Positions 1 through 8,021 of a DNA stretch of 18,294 nt are shown in pieces. The DNA lies in the NCBI GenBank assembly GCA_036159995.1, contig JAYYEI010000018.1, positions 1-18,294 on the forward strand, written 5' to 3'. The notes beneath the pieces are model-generated. The model ran no database searches and was not told where the DNA came from. It was given only the letters and a program-made list of their open reading frames with translations. The translations under genes and the position numbers were made by a program. The DNA is from UBA8752 sp036159995. Lineage in GTDB: Bacteria > Bacteroidota > Bacteroidia > Flavobacteriales_D > Sanyastnellaceae. Position 1 is the first letter of the stretch. Each line of letters begins with the position of its first letter.

Positions 1-2
1 CC

Positions 3-107
3 TGCGAAGGAGACCGGAATGCGGTCAGGAGCGGATTGCTCGAGGCGGAATTGAGGGGGGAGGTGAGGGCGTGGCCCGGAGACCAGTTCACCCGGACGGT
101 GCGGTGA
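3..107 (+). CDS. Possible 3' end of an unidentified gene (partial)
   Basis: Frame 3 is open from the window edge to a TGA at 105-107 and encodes about 34 residues, ending in a charged tail (…AWPGDQFTRTVR). Third codon positions are mostly G or C (about 28 of 34), as in the clear genes here, whereas the opposite strand shows a weaker bias. That bias is the only support; I recognise no family. If real, the gene converges on the Hpt gene and their stop codons are 3 nt apart, matching the tight packing elsewhere in the window. Confidence 0.35.
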   Translation, partial: CEGDRNAVRSGLLEAELRGEVRAWPGDQFTRTVR

Positions 108-110
108 CCG

Positions 111-455
111 TCAGAGGCCGTTCATGATGGTCTCGATGTCCACCATGCACGCGAGGCAGTGGGAGGCCATGGCCTCCACGTGCTCCTGGATCTCGCCGAT
201 GGGCCCCATTTCCTTGCCCATGGCCTCGATCTGCTTGAAGGCCTCGTAGGCCTCGTTGAACCCGATGGCCCCGGAGGCGCTCTTCAATTTGTGGGCATAG
301 AAGGCGACCTTCTCGTGGTCTCCTGCTTCGGCGAACCGGGAGAGCTCAGCCACATCCTTCGGGGCATTGGCCACGAAGATTTGGAGGACTTGACGAAGGA
401 AAGCTGGGTCGTTGCCGACAATCTTCTTGAGGTGGTCGAGGTCGAGGGTCACCAT
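111..455 (-). CDS. Stand-alone Hpt (histidine phosphotransfer) domain protein
   Basis: A 114-residue protein that is essentially one Hpt domain, the helical-bundle carrier that shuttles phosphate between receiver domains of multistep phosphorelays in the cytoplasm. The signature AHKLKSAS at residues 54-61 places the phosphorylatable histidine at H55, followed by the usual small residues and Gly. The N-terminus MVTLDLDHLKKIVGND and the helix FLRQVLQIFVANAPKDVAEL resemble other Hpt proteins. I chose the ATG at 455 because the domain begins there; the upstream extension of this frame overlaps rseP and looks non-coding. It lies 32 nt after rseP on the same strand, so co-transcription is likely. 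No histidine kinase or response regulator is in the window, so its partners are unknown. C100 and C103 near the C-terminus (SHCLACMVD) are unusual but have no assigned role. Confidence 0.85.
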   Translation of the reverse strand: MVTLDLDHLKKIVGNDPAFLRQVLQIFVANAPKDVAELSRFAEAGDHEKVAFYAHKLKSASGAIGFNEAYEAFKQIEAMGKEMGPIGEIQEHVEAMASHCLACMVDIETIMNGL

Positions 456-487
456 GGGGCGAAGGTCCGAAATTTCTCGTGGAGGCC

Positions 488-1882
488 TCAGAAGCGGCCT
501 GTGAACCACTTCCAAAGATCGTTTCCGTTGGCCAGGAGCATCAGGGAACCGACGAGCAACAGGCCGATGAGTTGGCCGTATTCCATCACCTTGTCGCTGG
601 GCTTGCGGCCGGAAATCATCTCGTAGAGCAGGAACATGACATGCCCGCCGTCCAGGGCCGGGATGGGAAGCAGGTTCATGAAGGCGAGAATGATGGACAG
701 CAGCGCCGTGATGTTCCAGAAGCTGCGCCAATCCCACTGGGGGCTGAAGATGCTACCGAGGGTGATGAAGCCGCCCAATTGCTGGGTGCCGCCCGGTCGG
801 AAGAGGAACCGCAGGGAGGAGACGTAGTTGGTGAGGGTGGTCTTGGTCTTGCGGGCGCCTTCTGAAAGCGCGTCAACCGGACCGAAGGACCGTTCCACGA
901 ATTGGAATCCGTCGAGGGATTCGACCTCGATGGGGTAGAATCCGAGCTTGCCTTCGGCATCGACCTCGGCGTCGAGGGCCAGGGTGCCGTTCGACGGCAG
1001 GGGTTGGCCCAGTTCGGGGTCGGGACTTGCATCTCCGCCCGAGCGGGTGACGGTGAGGGTGACCGTCTCCCCGGCATGGCGGCCCAAGGCTTCGACGAGG
1101 GTCTGGAAGTAGGGGGTGGACTCTCCGTTGACGGCGAGGATGCCGTCGCCCGGCTCGAGTCCGGCCCGCTCAGCGCCCGAGGCGGGCATGACCCGGTCGA
1201 TGACAGTGGGGAAGTTGACGCTGAACGGCGCGGACCCGCTGGGCATGTCGTCCTTCCGGTCGACCAGGACCTGGCCCAGTTCGGTCGGGAAGTTGAGGGT
1301 GGTCACCTCGCCGTCGCGCAGGACTTCGGCCGACGTCACCTGGCCGCCGAAGACGAGGTCCTGGAAGTCCCGGGTCCGGGTCACGGCTTGTCCTCCGAGG
1401 GTGAGGACGATGTCCCCGTCTTGCAGGCCGGCGTCCTCCAGCGGCTGGGCGAAGGACATGCCGTAGGGGAGCGCGTCGAGCTTGAGGTCCCGTTCACCCC
1501 AGACGAAGAAGACGAGGCCATAGATGAGCACGCCGAGGATGAGGTTGACGGTGACGCCCCCGAGCATGATGATGAGGCGCTGCCATGCGGGCTTGGACCG
1601 GAACTCCCAAGGCTGGGCTGGTTTGGCCATCTGTTCCTTGTCCATGCTCTCGTCGATCATGCCGGCAATCTTGACGTAGCCGCCGAGCGGGAGCCAACCG
1701 ATGCCGTACACCGTTTCTCCGATTTTCTTCTGCCACAAGGCGCCCTTGATGTCGAAGAAGAGGAAGAACTTCTCGACGCGGGTCTTGAAGAGGCGCGCGG
1801 GGATGAAGTGTCCGAGTTCGTGCAGCACAATCAGGAACGAGAGGCTCAAGAGGAACTGACCGGCTTTGACGAGGATTTCCAT
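488..1882 (-). CDS. rseP: RIP zinc metalloprotease RseP (site-2 protease)
   Basis: Inner-membrane site-2 protease that cuts transmembrane segments of anti-sigma factors and remnant signal peptides. With the ATG at 1882 it has 464 residues. The zinc motif HELGH is at residues 21-25 in the first membrane helix, and the third ligand lies in NLLPIPALDGGH at 403-414 (D411). A membrane segment follows near 103-128, then two PDZ domains, recognisable at AGLQDGDIVLTLGG (151-164) and AGLEPGDGILAVNG (240-253), and the C-terminal helices. An in-frame ATG at 1921 would add 13 residues, but the protein from MEILVKAGQFLLSLS matches Bacteroidota RseP N-termini, and a TAGTTTTG promoter-like element sits just before the 1882 start. 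The gene diverges from PBP1A and is followed by the Hpt gene. The length is slightly above what I recall as usual for the phylum, owing to the Asp/Pro-rich stretch around 280-310. Confidence 0.95.
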   Translation of the reverse strand: MEILVKAGQFLLSLSFLIVLHELGHFIPARLFKTRVEKFFLFFDIKGALWQKKIGETVYGIGWLPLGGYVKIAGMIDESMDKEQMAKPAQPWEFRSKPAWQRLIIMLGGVTVNLILGVLIYGLVFFVWGERDLKLDALPYGMSFAQPLEDAGLQDGDIVLTLGGQAVTRTRDFQDLVFGGQVTSAEVLRDGEVTTLNFPTELGQVLVDRKDDMPSGSAPFSVNFPTVIDRVMPASGAERAGLEPGDGILAVNGESTPYFQTLVEALGRHAGETVTLTVTRSGGDASPDPELGQPLPSNGTLALDAEVDAEGKLGFYPIEVESLDGFQFVERSFGPVDALSEGARKTKTTLTNYVSSLRFLFRPGGTQQLGGFITLGSIFSPQWDWRSFWNITALLSIILAFMNLLPIPALDGGHVMFLLYEMISGRKPSDKVMEYGQLIGLLLVGSLMLLANGNDLWKWFTGRF

Positions 1883-1893
1883 GACGCGGGCGA

Positions 1894-1901
1894 CAAAACT
1901 A
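1894..1901 (-). promoter_or_regulatory. Bacteroidota-type -7 element (TAGTTTTG) before rseP
   Basis: On the minus strand TAGTTTTG fits the Bacteroidota -7 consensus TAnnTTTG exactly. It ends 11 nt before the ATG at 1882, implying a very short leader. It also lies downstream of the alternative ATG at 1921, which argues against that start. I see no good TTG -33 element about 20 nt upstream, so the assignment is tentative. Confidence 0.4.
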
Positions 1902-1966
1902 ACCCACCCTCCCGTGCGCATTGATTTTTAACGCCTTTTCCGCCCTTTGGTCACATCTTGCCGGTG

Positions 1967-1983
1967 CGGAAGGGCACCTTCCG
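1967..1983 (+). repeat. Short perfect inverted repeat just upstream of PBP1A
   Basis: CGGAAGG and CCTTCCG form a perfect 7-bp stem around the loop GCA, ending 14 nt before the PBP1A start codon. In RNA it would be a tight hairpin at the ribosome-binding region; in DNA it could be a protein-binding site. It has no U-tract and so is not a terminator. No function can be shown from sequence alone. Confidence 0.35.
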
Positions 1984-1997
1984 TGCGTTTCACCAGC

Positions 1998-4472
1998 ATG
2001 GCCAACCAGAAACAGACGTCCGGCAAGGGCAAATCCAAGGCGGCTAAGGCGCCTCGGGACCGGTTCATCGGACCGTCCATCCTGCTGTGGTTGGCGCTGT
2101 TGTCTCCGGTGCTCGGCATCATCGGTCTGTTGGCCATCGCGTCCTCTTCGGACCTTCCCGACACCGAGACCCTGGCCAACCCGAAGACCGACTTGGCGAC
2201 CCGGATCTACGCCGTCGACGGGGTTCAGTTGGGCAGTTTCTACCGCGAGAACCGGGCCGATGTCCGGTACGCCGATTTGCCCCCCTCGTTGGTGCAGGCC
2301 CTCATCTGCACGGAGGACGTGCGTTTCCGGGACCACACCGGCGTCGACTTCCGCGGGCTGGCCCGGGCCATTGCCTACCTCGGCAAGAAGGGCGGGGGCA
2401 GCACGGTGACCCAGCAGTTGGCGAAGCAGCTCTTCACCGAGCGCTACGACCGAACCGGCTTCTTCGAACGGGCCGTCCTCCAGAAGCCCAAGGAGTGGAT
2501 CATCGCCACACGGCTCGAACGGCAGTACACCAAGGATGAGATCATTGCCCTATATCTGAACCGCTACGACTTCCTGAATCAGGCGGTGGGCATCCGCAGC
2601 GCGGCGCAGGTCTATTTCGGCAAATCGGTGGCTGGGCTCGACCTCCACGAGTCCGCCATGTTGGTGGGCATGCTGAAGAACAGCGCCTTGTACAACCCGT
2701 TGCGCCGGCCGGAGCTCGTGCTCGAGCGGCGGGGCACGGTGATTTCGCAGATGGTCAAGTACGGGGTGGTCCCGGCGTCTGCGCAAGACAGCTTGAATGC
2801 GTTGCCTCTGGGCCTCAGCTACCAGCGCGTGAGCCACGACGAGGGTCCGGCGCCCCATTTCCGGGAGCGGTTGCGGGCGGAGGTCAAGGGCCTGCTGGAC
2901 GCCAAGGATGGGGATGGCGACTACATCATCGCCAAGGCGGACGGCGCGCCCTATGATCTGTACCGCGACGGTCTCGTGATTCACACGACCATCGACAGCC
3001 GCCTGCAGCGCTACGCCGAGGGGGCGGCCAACCGGCACATCCGGGGCGAACTCCAGGAGGATTTCTGGCGGGACCTCAAGCGGACCACCGGCCGGGGCTG
3101 GCCGTTCAGTCCGGACATCGAGACGCAGGAGCAGAAGAACATCCTCAAGCGGGCTGTGGAACAGAGCCGCCGCTACCGCCTCGCGATGGGCAAGGAGTGT
3201 CCGGAGTGCGAGCGCCCCGGCTTCTACATCGCCGAGCAGGACAGTGCCGGGCAGCGCGTCCACGTCTGCCGTCCCTCCAAGGGGGGGTGTGGCCATGCGT
3301 GGCCGGTCATGTCTCGCCGGGAGCTGGACGACGAGTTCGAGAAGGAGACCCGGACGCGGGTCATGGGATTGCGGGGCTGGGTCGACACGGTCATGACCCC
3401 ATTGGACAGCATCCGCCACCAGAAGACGCTGCTGCACGCCGGCCTGATGAGCGTGGACCCCCGAAGTGGAGAGGTGAAGGCGTGGGTCGGGGACCTCGAT
3501 TACCAGTGGTCCCAATTTGACAACGTCATCCAGTCCCGCCGCCAGGTGGGGTCGACGTTCAAGCCCTTTGTCTATGCGACGGCCATCCGCCTCGGGCTCG
3601 ACCCCTGCACGGAATTGCCCAACCAGAAGACCTGCATCGAGATGCCGGAGGGCCAGGACCCATGGTGCCCTGAAAACAGCGACCTCGCCTACGGGGAGAT
3701 GGTGACGCTCGAGTACGCGCTGGCGAACTCCATGAACACGGTCACCGCCAAGCTCATCAAGGACTACGGGGTGGACCGGGTGGTGGAGCTGGCCCACGCG
3801 ATGGGCATCGAAACGGAGATTCCCGCCGTGCCGTCCATCGCCCTCGGGGTCGCCGAGCTGTCGCTGATGGAGGTGACCAGTGCCAATGCCACGTTTGCGG
3901 GCGGCGGCGTGCACCATGCACCGCGCATCATTCGCCGCATCGAAGACAAACGGGGCAACACCATCTACGAACCCCGTCCGGAAATCCGGCAGGGTCTTGA
4001 CGCCGCGACGGCGTATCGTGTGCTCGAGATGATGAAGGGCGTCGTTGACGGCGCCTACAATGCGGAACTCGGCCGCAAGGGCACAGGCATCCGTCTGCGG
4101 ATGGACCTCGATCACCGGGAGTACGACGGGCTCAAGATTCCGATGGCCGGCAAGACCGGCACGACACAGTCCAACGCGGACGGGTGGTTCATCGGTCTGA
4201 CGCCCGAGCTCGTAACGGGCGTGTGGGTCGGTGCTTCGGACCCGGCGGTCCGCTTCTCCACGACGACCAAGGGCCAGGGCGCCAACACGGCCCTGCCCAT
4301 TTTCGGCTTTTACATGAAGGACGCCCTCGCGGACCCCGATGTGGGACTGCTGGCGGAGGATTTCCGGCCACCGGAAGGCGCGACCAAGGCGGTGCCGTGT
4401 GAGGAGGTCCTCGCTGCACGCAGCATTGATTTCCGTGGAGGAGGAGACGACGAGGAGGACCTATTCGAATGA
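1998..4472 (+). CDS. Penicillin-binding protein 1A (bifunctional transglycosylase/transpeptidase) with a zinc-ribbon-like insert
   Basis: Class A PBP of 824 residues that polymerises lipid II into glycan strands and cross-links them outside the inner membrane. A basic N-terminus precedes one membrane helix (about 25-48). The GT51 domain has EDVRFRDHTG (catalytic Glu E106) and GGSTVTQQLAKQLF (133-146). The transpeptidase has GSTFKP (S519, K522), SMN (578-580) and KTGTT (719-723). Between the two domains, residues 401-433 carry CPEC, a distant C, and a final CxH arrangement (C401, C404, C424, C431, H433), resembling a zinc ribbon; this is unusual for the family. The C-terminus is acidic (GGGDDEEDLFE). 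I chose the ATG at 1998; the frame runs back to a TTG at 1947 but adds nothing recognisable. It heads a five-gene run and its stop is 4 nt before scoA. Confidence 0.95.
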   Translation: MANQKQTSGKGKSKAAKAPRDRFIGPSILLWLALLSPVLGIIGLLAIASSSDLPDTETLANPKTDLATRIYAVDGVQLGSFYRENRADVRYADLPPSLVQALICTEDVRFRDHTGVDFRGLARAIAYLGKKGGGSTVTQQLAKQLFTERYDRTGFFERAVLQKPKEWIIATRLERQYTKDEIIALYLNRYDFLNQAVGIRSAAQVYFGKSVAGLDLHESAMLVGMLKNSALYNPLRRPELVLERRGTVISQMVKYGVVPASAQDSLNALPLGLSYQRVSHDEGPAPHFRERLRAEVKGLLDAKDGDGDYIIAKADGAPYDLYRDGLVIHTTIDSRLQRYAEGAANRHIRGELQEDFWRDLKRTTGRGWPFSPDIETQEQKNILKRAVEQSRRYRLAMGKECPECERPGFYIAEQDSAGQRVHVCRPSKGGCGHAWPVMSRRELDDEFEKETRTRVMGLRGWVDTVMTPLDSIRHQKTLLHAGLMSVDPRSGEVKAWVGDLDYQWSQFDNVIQSRRQVGSTFKPFVYATAIRLGLDPCTELPNQKTCIEMPEGQDPWCPENSDLAYGEMVTLEYALANSMNTVTAKLIKDYGVDRVVELAHAMGIETEIPAVPSIALGVAELSLMEVTSANATFAGGGVHHAPRIIRRIEDKRGNTIYEPRPEIRQGLDAATAYRVLEMMKGVVDGAYNAELGRKGTGIRLRMDLDHREYDGLKIPMAGKTGTTQSNADGWFIGLTPELVTGVWVGASDPAVRFSTTTKGQGANTALPIFGFYMKDALADPDVGLLAEDFRPPEGATKAVPCEEVLAARSIDFRGGGDDEEDLFE

Positions 4473-4476
4473 CGAC

Positions 4477-5178
4477 ATGGCACTGAACAAGACGGTCCGG
4501 GATGCACGTGAGGCGTGCGAGGGCATCGAAAGCGGCATGACCCTGATGCTCGGGGGATTCGGCCTGTGCGGGATTCCCGAGAACTGCATCGACGAGCTCG
4601 TCCGGCTCGGCGTCACGGGCCTGACCTGCATCTCCAACAACGCCGGGGTGGACGACTTTGGCCTCGGTCTGCTTCTGCAGGGCAAGCAGATCCAGAAGAT
4701 GATTTCCAGCTATGTGGGTGAGAATGACGAGTTCGAGCGCCAGATGCTGTCGGGTGAGCTCGAGGTGGACCTGATTCCGCAGGGATCGTTGGCCGAGCGC
4801 TGCCGGGCCGGTGGCGCGGGCATCCCGGCCTTCTTCACGCCGGCCGGCTACGGAACGGAAGTGGCCGCGGGCAAGGAGGTCCGCGAATTCAACGGCAAGC
4901 CCCACATCCTCGAGACGGCCCTTACGGCCGACTTCGCCATCGTGAAGGCGTGGAAGGGCGACACCGCCGGCAACCTCATCTTCAAGGCCACCGCCAAGAA
5001 CTTCAACCCGCCGATGGCCATGGCCGGTCGGATCACCATCGCCGAGGTCGAGGAACTCGTCCCGGCCGGCGAGCTGGACCCCAACCAGATCCACACGCCC
5101 GGCATCTTTGTCCAGCGCATCTTCCAGGGCGTCGACCACGAGAAGCGCATCGAACAGCGCACGGTCCGCGAAGCCTGA
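4477..5178 (+). CDS. scoA: Succinyl-CoA:3-ketoacid CoA-transferase subunit A
   Basis: Alpha subunit (233 residues, the normal size) of the class I CoA-transferase that moves CoA from succinyl-CoA to acetoacetate or related 3-keto acids. The family hallmark GMTLMLGGFGLCGIPENC occurs near the N-terminus (residues 20-37). It is followed by the conserved SNNAGVDDFGLGLLL, the stretch LIPQGSLAERCRAGGAGIPA and, further on, FFTPAGYGTEVA, all typical of ScoA/AtoD proteins. The ATG at 4477 starts 4 nt after the PBP1A stop. The matching beta subunit is not next to it, as is usual, but about 2.8 kb downstream at 8022-8675 after two sulfotransfer-type genes. Exact acyl substrate cannot be told from sequence; an AtoDA-type acetate/acetoacetate role is the alternative. 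Confidence 0.92.
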   Translation: MALNKTVRDAREACEGIESGMTLMLGGFGLCGIPENCIDELVRLGVTGLTCISNNAGVDDFGLGLLLQGKQIQKMISSYVGENDEFERQMLSGELEVDLIPQGSLAERCRAGGAGIPAFFTPAGYGTEVAAGKEVREFNGKPHILETALTADFAIVKAWKGDTAGNLIFKATAKNFNPPMAMAGRITIAEVEELVPAGELDPNQIHTPGIFVQRIFQGVDHEKRIEQRTVREA

Positions 5179-5184
5179 CCGCCG

Positions 5185-6633
5185 ATGCAGCCTTTCGCCT
5201 ACATCGGTCCCGGAGGCGGCGTCACCGTCGGCGCCTTGCTGGTCATCCTGATTGGCGGGCTCGTCCTCTTCGCCCTCGGCTTCATCGTCTGGCTCCGCAT
5301 CAAGCGGTTCCTGCGCGGGCAGGGCAAGGCCAAATGGGGCCTCAAGCTCCTGACCCAAGCCGTGGCCCTGTTGGCTGTGCTCAGTGTGTTCGGATGGATG
5401 GCCAAGCACCGGGCCAAGAAGGACCGTGATTTCGGGGCCTTTAATGGCGTGGTGGAGCTGCTGTCCGGATTCCCGGACCAGTTCAAGCAGTCGGTGGAAG
5501 AGGTGCAGACGCTGCCGCAGACGTTTGTGCCGACCCCAGTGGATTTCTCTCCGGTGAACCGCCTGGAGGAGGATGTCCTGACCCTGACGGCCTACTCCGA
5601 CGCGCAGGATGGGCGGACCATCTCCGTCCGGAACCTTCGGGACGGTCAAGAGCTCCATCGGTGGACGGTGTCTTCCGAAATCGGTCCTCTGAAGCCCCAT
5701 TGGCGCATCCACCATCCGCTGCTGCTCGAGGACCGGTCGGTGGTGAGCTTCATCACCAACCGCTCGCCTCTGTTCCGGCTAGATTCCGTCTCCAACGTCA
5801 TGTGGCGGCAGGACAGCTTGAGCTTCCACCACGCCATCAACCGCGCTGCGGACGGGAGCCTGTGGGCCTGCACCATGCGTTGGGAGCGGGGCGGGCGGCA
5901 CATTGCGTACCGGGGACGTTACCGCATGGGCGATCGGACGGTGCATTTCCTGGACAATAGCGTGGCGCGGATTGATCCCGAGACCGGCCACATCCTCGAG
6001 GTGCACTCCATGGCCGAGGTGCTTCGGGACAATGAACTCGACCACCTGATTCTGCGTTCCGGTGATGCTCAGGACCCGCTCCACCTCAATGATGTGGAGC
6101 CGGCATTGACCCCCTCGGATCACATGGAGGTGGGCGACTTGTTCCTGAGCTTCCGAAACCTGCAATGCGTCCTTCAGTTCCGCCCTTCTACCGGTGAGAT
6201 CATTCGCGTCATCGACGGTCCGCTCGCCGCACAGCATGACGTCGACATCGTCAACGACAGCACGCTCGTCATCTTCAACAACAACGTGCAGGAGAACAAC
6301 GGGGTCTACATCAACCGGGCCCACAAGTACCCGGTGTCCAAGGATGAGGTGGAGGTGGCTCAGTACCACTCCCAAATCACCGTGTTTGACCTTGTCTCGG
6401 GGTCTTTCACTCCGCTCTACCCGGAGCTGATGGCGGAGCAGGGCATCATGACCTCGAGCGAGGGACTGCAGGAGGCATTGCCGGATGGCCGGTGGTTCCT
6501 CGAGGAGCAGAATTCCGGTGAACTCTGGGTGGTTGGGCCTGAGGGGGTGTTGTACCACGACGTTCACAGATCCCACCACGACGGACACCACCACCTGCCG
6601 AATTGGACGCGTGTTCTGTCCGCCTTCCCTTGA
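5185..6633 (+). CDS. Arylsulfotransferase (ASST)-like membrane-anchored beta-propeller protein
   Basis: 482 residues, resembling the arylsulfotransferase-like families, PAPS-independent-type enzymes and relatives built as beta-propellers. The N-terminus MQPFAYIGPGGG, common in membrane proteins, leads into a helix at about 14-37; a basic loop (RIKRFLRGQGKAK) and a second helix at about 52-72 follow. By charge the loop is cytoplasmic, putting the large C-terminal domain in the periplasm. Family-like motifs are FHHAIN (214-219), HLNDVEPAL (300-308), a GDLFLSFRN strand (317-325), QHDVDIVND (350-358), LPDGRWFLEEQNSGELWVV (432-450) and a final NWTRVL. H216, H300 and H351 are candidate catalytic or substrate histidines, but which one matters cannot be decided here. 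A His-rich stretch (HRSHHDGHHH, 461-470) lies near the end. The gene starts 6 nt after scoA and stops 5 nt before a sulfotransferase gene. The real substrate is unknown, and a non-enzymatic role is possible. Confidence 0.75.
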   Translation: MQPFAYIGPGGGVTVGALLVILIGGLVLFALGFIVWLRIKRFLRGQGKAKWGLKLLTQAVALLAVLSVFGWMAKHRAKKDRDFGAFNGVVELLSGFPDQFKQSVEEVQTLPQTFVPTPVDFSPVNRLEEDVLTLTAYSDAQDGRTISVRNLRDGQELHRWTVSSEIGPLKPHWRIHHPLLLEDRSVVSFITNRSPLFRLDSVSNVMWRQDSLSFHHAINRAADGSLWACTMRWERGGRHIAYRGRYRMGDRTVHFLDNSVARIDPETGHILEVHSMAEVLRDNELDHLILRSGDAQDPLHLNDVEPALTPSDHMEVGDLFLSFRNLQCVLQFRPSTGEIIRVIDGPLAAQHDVDIVNDSTLVIFNNNVQENNGVYINRAHKYPVSKDEVEVAQYHSQITVFDLVSGSFTPLYPELMAEQGIMTSSEGLQEALPDGRWFLEEQNSGELWVVGPEGVLYHDVHRSHHDGHHHLPNWTRVLSAFP

Positions 6634-6638
6634 GCGTG

Positions 6639-8018
6639 ATGGTGTGGTTTCTCATCCTGGTGTCGAGCTACCTGGGCTTTCTGCTGTTGCGCAGTCGGTT
6701 GTCCGTCCTGTCGCGGTTGGCCCTGGACAGTGTCCACCTGTTGGACGGTCTGTTGGAGGCGGGCGACGATGACGAGGCGCTCGAAGAACTGGAAGACCGC
6801 ACATCCAAGGTACTCGTCTCTCTCCTGCTTCTGCTGGCTTTGGCCCTCGCGGTGGTGGTGGTCTGTATGGCCCTCCCGTGGGCGTGGGGCGAGATTCAGG
6901 AGGACCCGGGTGCCATGGCCGCCTTTGGCCGGTGGCCGGGCATTGTGGCGCTGTCCATTGGGGGCACGTTGAGTTTCGTGTTTCCGAAATGGAAGGCTCC
7001 GGAGGGCGCCTATTCTCCCCTCGACCAGCTGCTGCATCGCATCGCCCTGGATCATCCGACGTTGCACCGTTGGCTCCACGACCGCGAAGTCCGGCGCTGG
7101 CGCAAGCGCGGCGGTGAGCGGGAGCCGCACTTCCTGTTGGTCACCGGTCTCGCCCGGGCGGGGACGACGAGCCTGCTCCAGCGGCTGGAGGAGACAGGCG
7201 CATTCAGTAGCCTCAACTACGCCAACATGCCCTTTGTGATGGCGCCGGGCACCTGGCGCCGGTTCTATAAACCGAAGGCAGGAGAGCTCAAGGAACGCAG
7301 CCATGGTGATGGCATCCTCGTGGGTGCGGATTCCGCCGAGGCGTTGGAGGAACCTTTCTTCCTCGCCCACACCGAGGGGGTGTTCGTGAAGCAGGACCAC
7401 CTCGCGCCGCATGGAGTGGACGCCGAATTGCACGGCCGATACCTCGACTACCAAGGCCTCGTTCGCAGCGAAGGGACAATCTATTTGGCCAAGAACAACA
7501 ACGCGCTGTTGCGCTACCCGTCGCTGCGGGAGTACAACGGGGATTTCACCGCGGTGCTGATGTTCCGCGAGCCGCTGGCCCATGCGGCCTCCCTGCTGGC
7601 CATGCACCGCCGGTACACGGCCATGCAGGACGGCGACCCGTTCGTCCGGACCTATATGGATTGGCTTGCCCACCACGAGTTCGGAGGCGGTCACAAACCG
7701 TTCCGCTTCGGCAGCGAACCCGCCACAGGCAACCCGGAGACCCTCGATTACTGGCTGGAACGGTGGACGGATTACTACCGACACGCCTTGACGGTGGATG
7801 GCCACCGGTTGCTGTTCGTGTCGCACGCCATGTGGAGTGCGTCCCCGTCGGCCGTGCTTCAAGCGGTCCTGAACGAGGTGGGGATCGAGGTGGAAGCGCC
7901 ACCGATGGAGCCGCACACCCGCCAGCGCGACGTGAACGACACCGCGGACCCGAAGCGCCTCGAGGCGGCGCGGGCTGTGTACAATCAGCTCGTGGAGCGG
8001 GCTTTACATTTGGATTGA
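6639..8018 (+). CDS. Membrane-anchored PAPS-type sulfotransferase
   Basis: 459 residues. Hydrophobic segments lie at about 1-18, 58-80 and 99-115. A short acidic linker (AGDDDEALEELED) separates the first two, and a basic stretch (RRWRKRGGER, 152-161) precedes the catalytic domain. This fits a topology with the enzyme domain in the cytoplasm, where PAPS is made. The 5'-phosphosulfate loop is TGLARAGTTSLLQRL (169-183) and the 3'-phosphate site is FREPLAHAASLLAMHRR (309-325); LAKNNNALLRYP (283-294) is the usual intervening segment. These are hallmarks of PAPS-dependent sulfotransferases acting on carbohydrates, lipids or proteins. I chose the ATG at 6639, 5 nt after the upstream stop, because the frame's TTG at 6603 lies inside the neighbour. 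It ends 3 nt before scoB. GC content of a sampled stretch (37/60 at 7201-7260) is like its neighbours, so there is no sign of recent transfer. The acceptor is unknown. Confidence 0.82.
   Translation: MVWFLILVSSYLGFLLLRSRLSVLSRLALDSVHLLDGLLEAGDDDEALEELEDRTSKVLVSLLLLLALALAVVVVCMALPWAWGEIQEDPGAMAAFGRWPGIVALSIGGTLSFVFPKWKAPEGAYSPLDQLLHRIALDHPTLHRWLHDREVRRWRKRGGEREPHFLLVTGLARAGTTSLLQRLEETGAFSSLNYANMPFVMAPGTWRRFYKPKAGELKERSHGDGILVGADSAEALEEPFFLAHTEGVFVKQDHLAPHGVDAELHGRYLDYQGLVRSEGTIYLAKNNNALLRYPSLREYNGDFTAVLMFREPLAHAASLLAMHRRYTAMQDGDPFVRTYMDWLAHHEFGGGHKPFRFGSEPATGNPETLDYWLERWTDYYRHALTVDGHRLLFVSHAMWSASPSAVLQAVLNEVGIEVEAPPMEPHTRQRDVNDTADPKRLEAARAVYNQLVERALHLD
8005..8012 (+). promoter_or_regulatory. 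Possible internal -7 element (TACATTTG) before scoB
   Basis: TACATTTG matches TAnnTTTG exactly and ends 9 nt before the scoB ATG, inside the last codons of the sulfotransferase gene. A start there would give scoB its own nearly leaderless transcript. No TTG stands about 20 nt upstream, so it may be chance coding sequence. Confidence 0.3.
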
Positions 8019-8021
8019 CCC

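Noticed and set aside
1947..1997. Upstream TTG extension of PBP1A
   Set aside because: The 17 extra residues do not resemble a PBP N-terminus and cover the inverted repeat; the ATG at 1998 is better.
2550..4115. Open reading frame of 521 codons on the minus strand
   Set aside because: It lies wholly inside PBP1A, which has all catalytic motifs; no domain is visible in the antisense product.
4189..5715. Open reading frame of 508 codons on the minus strand
   Set aside because: It spans parts of three plus-strand genes and has the His/Arg/Pro/Gly-rich composition of an antisense shadow.
5185..8018. The sulfotransfer pair as a mobile-element insertion
   Set aside because: I see no transposase, terminal repeats or target duplication, a sampled stretch has ordinary GC (37/60), and start-stop spacings are intact.
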